Shown piece after piece: positions 62,627-64,000 of a stretch of 64,000 nt of DNA (positions are counted from its first letter, which is position 1; the number at the start of each line of letters is the position of its first letter). The translations under genes and the position numbers were made by a program. The notes under the pieces are model-generated. The model did not search any database. It was not told the origin of the DNA and saw only the letters and a program-made list of their open reading frames with translations. The DNA is from Hydrogenimonas cancrithermarum (GTDB lineage: Bacteria; Campylobacterota; Campylobacteria; Campylobacterales; Hydrogenimonadaceae): positions 1,283,501 through 1,347,500 of the forward strand of contig NZ_AP027370.1 in the NCBI RefSeq assembly GCF_030296055.1, written 5' to 3'.

Positions 62627-64000
62627 TTAGTAGCGGTAACGGACGTACATTCGAATATCTTGCGCCTTGTCTACCGGATTCATACCGTATGCCTGAGCTT
62701 CATCCATTGTCAAAGGTGTGCCTCCCTGCGCAAAGAACCCATTGCTTCCAGTATATTTATAATCTATATATGTATACCTGATTTGAGCTGTCAGGTTTTT
62801 TCCAATCAAATCTTTGTTAAACCAGATTTCATATGCGTCGCCTCGCGCCGCCAGTTTACTTCCTGCGAGCGTGTCTTCCGCATAGGTGAAGCTTCTCCAG
62901 TATTTGCTGCCGTGGTTGTACTCTACCCCGACACGTGCATCGTCGATCAGCTGGCAGGGCCAGTTGGCACCTGCATACCATGACGTTCCCGTTTTATTGT
63001 CGTTGCTTCCAAGCATATCCATCTGAGCTGGCTGAGTTCCAACAGAAGTACTTCCATTATAAATCGCAACTTGATATGGATCATTGCTTGGCATGGTTTT
63101 ACTAGCTGCAAAACTTACAAAGAAAATAGATTCATCGAGCATATCGCTGATACCATCTCCAATACCATTTGCAATAAAGCTGATCGCCGCACCATACAAA
63201 TCCCCAGTTTGCATGAATGCATAGGTCGTTGGCACAGGTTGCCCACTTGATACATCAACTGCAACAGTTTCCATTCCGGGCAGATTCCACGCTTTGAATG
63301 CCGTTGTATGTACAGAATATTGTCCATCATCATACGGTACGAAAATAAATCCAAAAAGATCCGTATTGCTTACTTGGTCAAGTTTACTGTAGTCTGTTGC
63401 ATTTGGATTAACTGAATATGTTCCATCTCCATTCGAAACGATACCACTGTAACGTGAAGTTGCATTGGTCATTCCCCTGCCCATACAAAGCTTGAAATAC
63501 ATACCTGGAACATCAGTAACGTTACTCAAGTCAAATTTGAAACTAGCTCCATCAAATTCCGTGTTGATAATATGGCCAATCGGAGATTTTGGATTTTGAT
63601 CCTCTCGATAATTAGCCAAAAGACCATCAGTAGCGGGTCGTCGTCCAAAACTCGCTGTCCAGGGAATATTCGCACCAAAAAAATCATCACCAAAATAGAG
63701 CCAATAAGCCTCTTTAACTCTCAATTGTCCATCATTTGGTGTTTCATTCACAACCCAATCAAAATAGTTGAAGCCCATTTTAGGATCGGGAAGCTGTCCA
63801 TACATTTTGTAATAACTTAATGTACCCTTGAACGTAAGATTGCTAGTAGGTGCATATCCCATTCCAAGCCATAGTCTGTTTGTAAAAATTTGATTCCAGT
63901 CAGACGCGCCATCTGCATATTTATATCCGATGACATCGTATGCCGTCCTAAAATCGACATTCCACTTAATGTTATCATTCAATGCAGCGGCTTTGAGCTG
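62627..64000 (-). CDS. DUF3373-type outer-membrane porin, 3' part
   Basis: At least 457 residues, cut by the right edge: the frame stays open to base 64000 (QLKAAALNDNIKW at the border), so the signal peptide and likely coiled-coil N-terminus are outside. The sequence is beta-strand-rich with alternating aromatic residues and ends in an aromatic, RMYVRYRY, the classic outer-membrane barrel C-terminus. Family-like stretches are TNRLWLGMGYAPTSN and ASFGRRPATDGLLANYRE. It probably forms a general or anion-selective pore. DUF3373 is my best family match. Confidence 0.82.
   Translation of the reverse strand, partial: QLKAAALNDNIKWNVDFRTAYDVIGYKYADGASDWNQIFTNRLWLGMGYAPTSNLTFKGTLSYYKMYGQLPDPKMGFNYFDWVVNETPNDGQLRVKEAYWLYFGDDFFGANIPWTASFGRRPATDGLLANYREDQNPKSPIGHIINTEFDGASFKFDLSNVTDVPGMYFKLCMGRGMTNATSRYSGIVSNGDGTYSVNPNATDYSKLDQVSNTDLFGFIFVPYDDGQYSVHTTAFKAWNLPGMETVAVDVSSGQPVPTTYAFMQTGDLYGAAISFIANGIGDGISDMLDESIFFVSFAASKTMPSNDPYQVAIYNGSTSVGTQPAQMDMLGSNDNKTGTSWYAGANWPCQLIDDARVGVEYNHGSKYWRSFTYAEDTLAGSKLAARGDAYEIWFNKDLIGKNLTAQIRYTYIDYKYTGSNGFFAQGGTPLTMDEAQAYGMNPVDKAQDIRMYVRYRY

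Overview
The window looks like one chromosomal stretch of a chemolithotrophic member of the Campylobacterota (Epsilonproteobacteria). The evidence is the gene order def - (GGDEF-like) - clpP - tig / folE - fliI, which matches the Campylobacter order from memory, a fused IscU-BFD-Nfu NifU paired with NifS, a YbeD/HP0495-type protein, a DUF3373-type porin, and a dense set of sulfur and molybdenum enzymes. By eye the coding DNA is about half G+C and the intergenic DNA is much richer in A+T. A Hydrogenimonas/Sulfurovum-like vent organism is plausible, but the genus is inference. No rRNA, tRNA, CRISPR array, intact insertion sequence or prophage is visible.

Layout. 1-6.2 kb: lipid/isoprenoid genes (dxr fragment, cdsA), an NFACT protein, a Cache chemoreceptor, leuC and mobA. 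6.2-11.2 kb: a LysR regulator divergent from a YeiH-type exporter, then a compact amidase - DUF819 permease - dipeptide epimerase operon that reads as murein-peptide recycling. 11.2-18.5 kb: housekeeping (yifB, def, clpP, tig, folE, fliI, HIT). 18.5-21 kb: CopD-like, haem-binding and CopZ-like proteins, nth, a lipoprotein. 21-25.4 kb: SulP transporter, then nifS-nifU behind a strong inverted repeat. 25.4-35.7 kb: a respiratory sulfur block with psrABC, several haem proteins, hemJ, a small cytochrome c and a Tat-exported SQR/FCSD flavoprotein. 35.7-41.6 kb: recJ, pyrG, a DUF420 protein, a Kef-type antiporter. 41.7-45.8 kb: a molybdate operon (modE, Mop proteins, modA, modB, modC) with a ModE box. 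45.8-51.6 kb: an SQR-like flavoprotein, a NifX-like protein, ccoG, a catalytically dead serine-recombinase-like regulator, moaC, YbeD and a helical protein. 51.6-60.2 kb: a polyferredoxin, a TorD chaperone and a type II DMSO-reductase-family complex with an unusual two-domain rhodanese. 60.5-64 kb: LRV-repeat protein, a small protein, Mrp ATPase, and the 3' part of a porin.

How it fits together. Molybdenum runs through the window: uptake (ModABC, ModE, Mop proteins), cofactor synthesis (MoaC, MobA), and two periplasmic molybdoenzymes (PsrA and the type II DMSOR alpha subunit) with a chaperone. Around them are sulfide-oxidising flavoproteins, haem proteins and haem/Fe-S maturation factors (HemJ, CcoG, NifS/NifU, Mrp). 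The strongest candidate for an undescribed system is the 53.4-60.2 kb cluster. Its alpha subunit has NarG-type metal ligands. Its haem subunit is fused to a cytochrome c domain. The operon opens with a periplasmic rhodanese whose first domain is inactive and histidine-rich. A second candidate is the inactivated recombinase co-transcribed with ccoG behind phased TGACG boxes.
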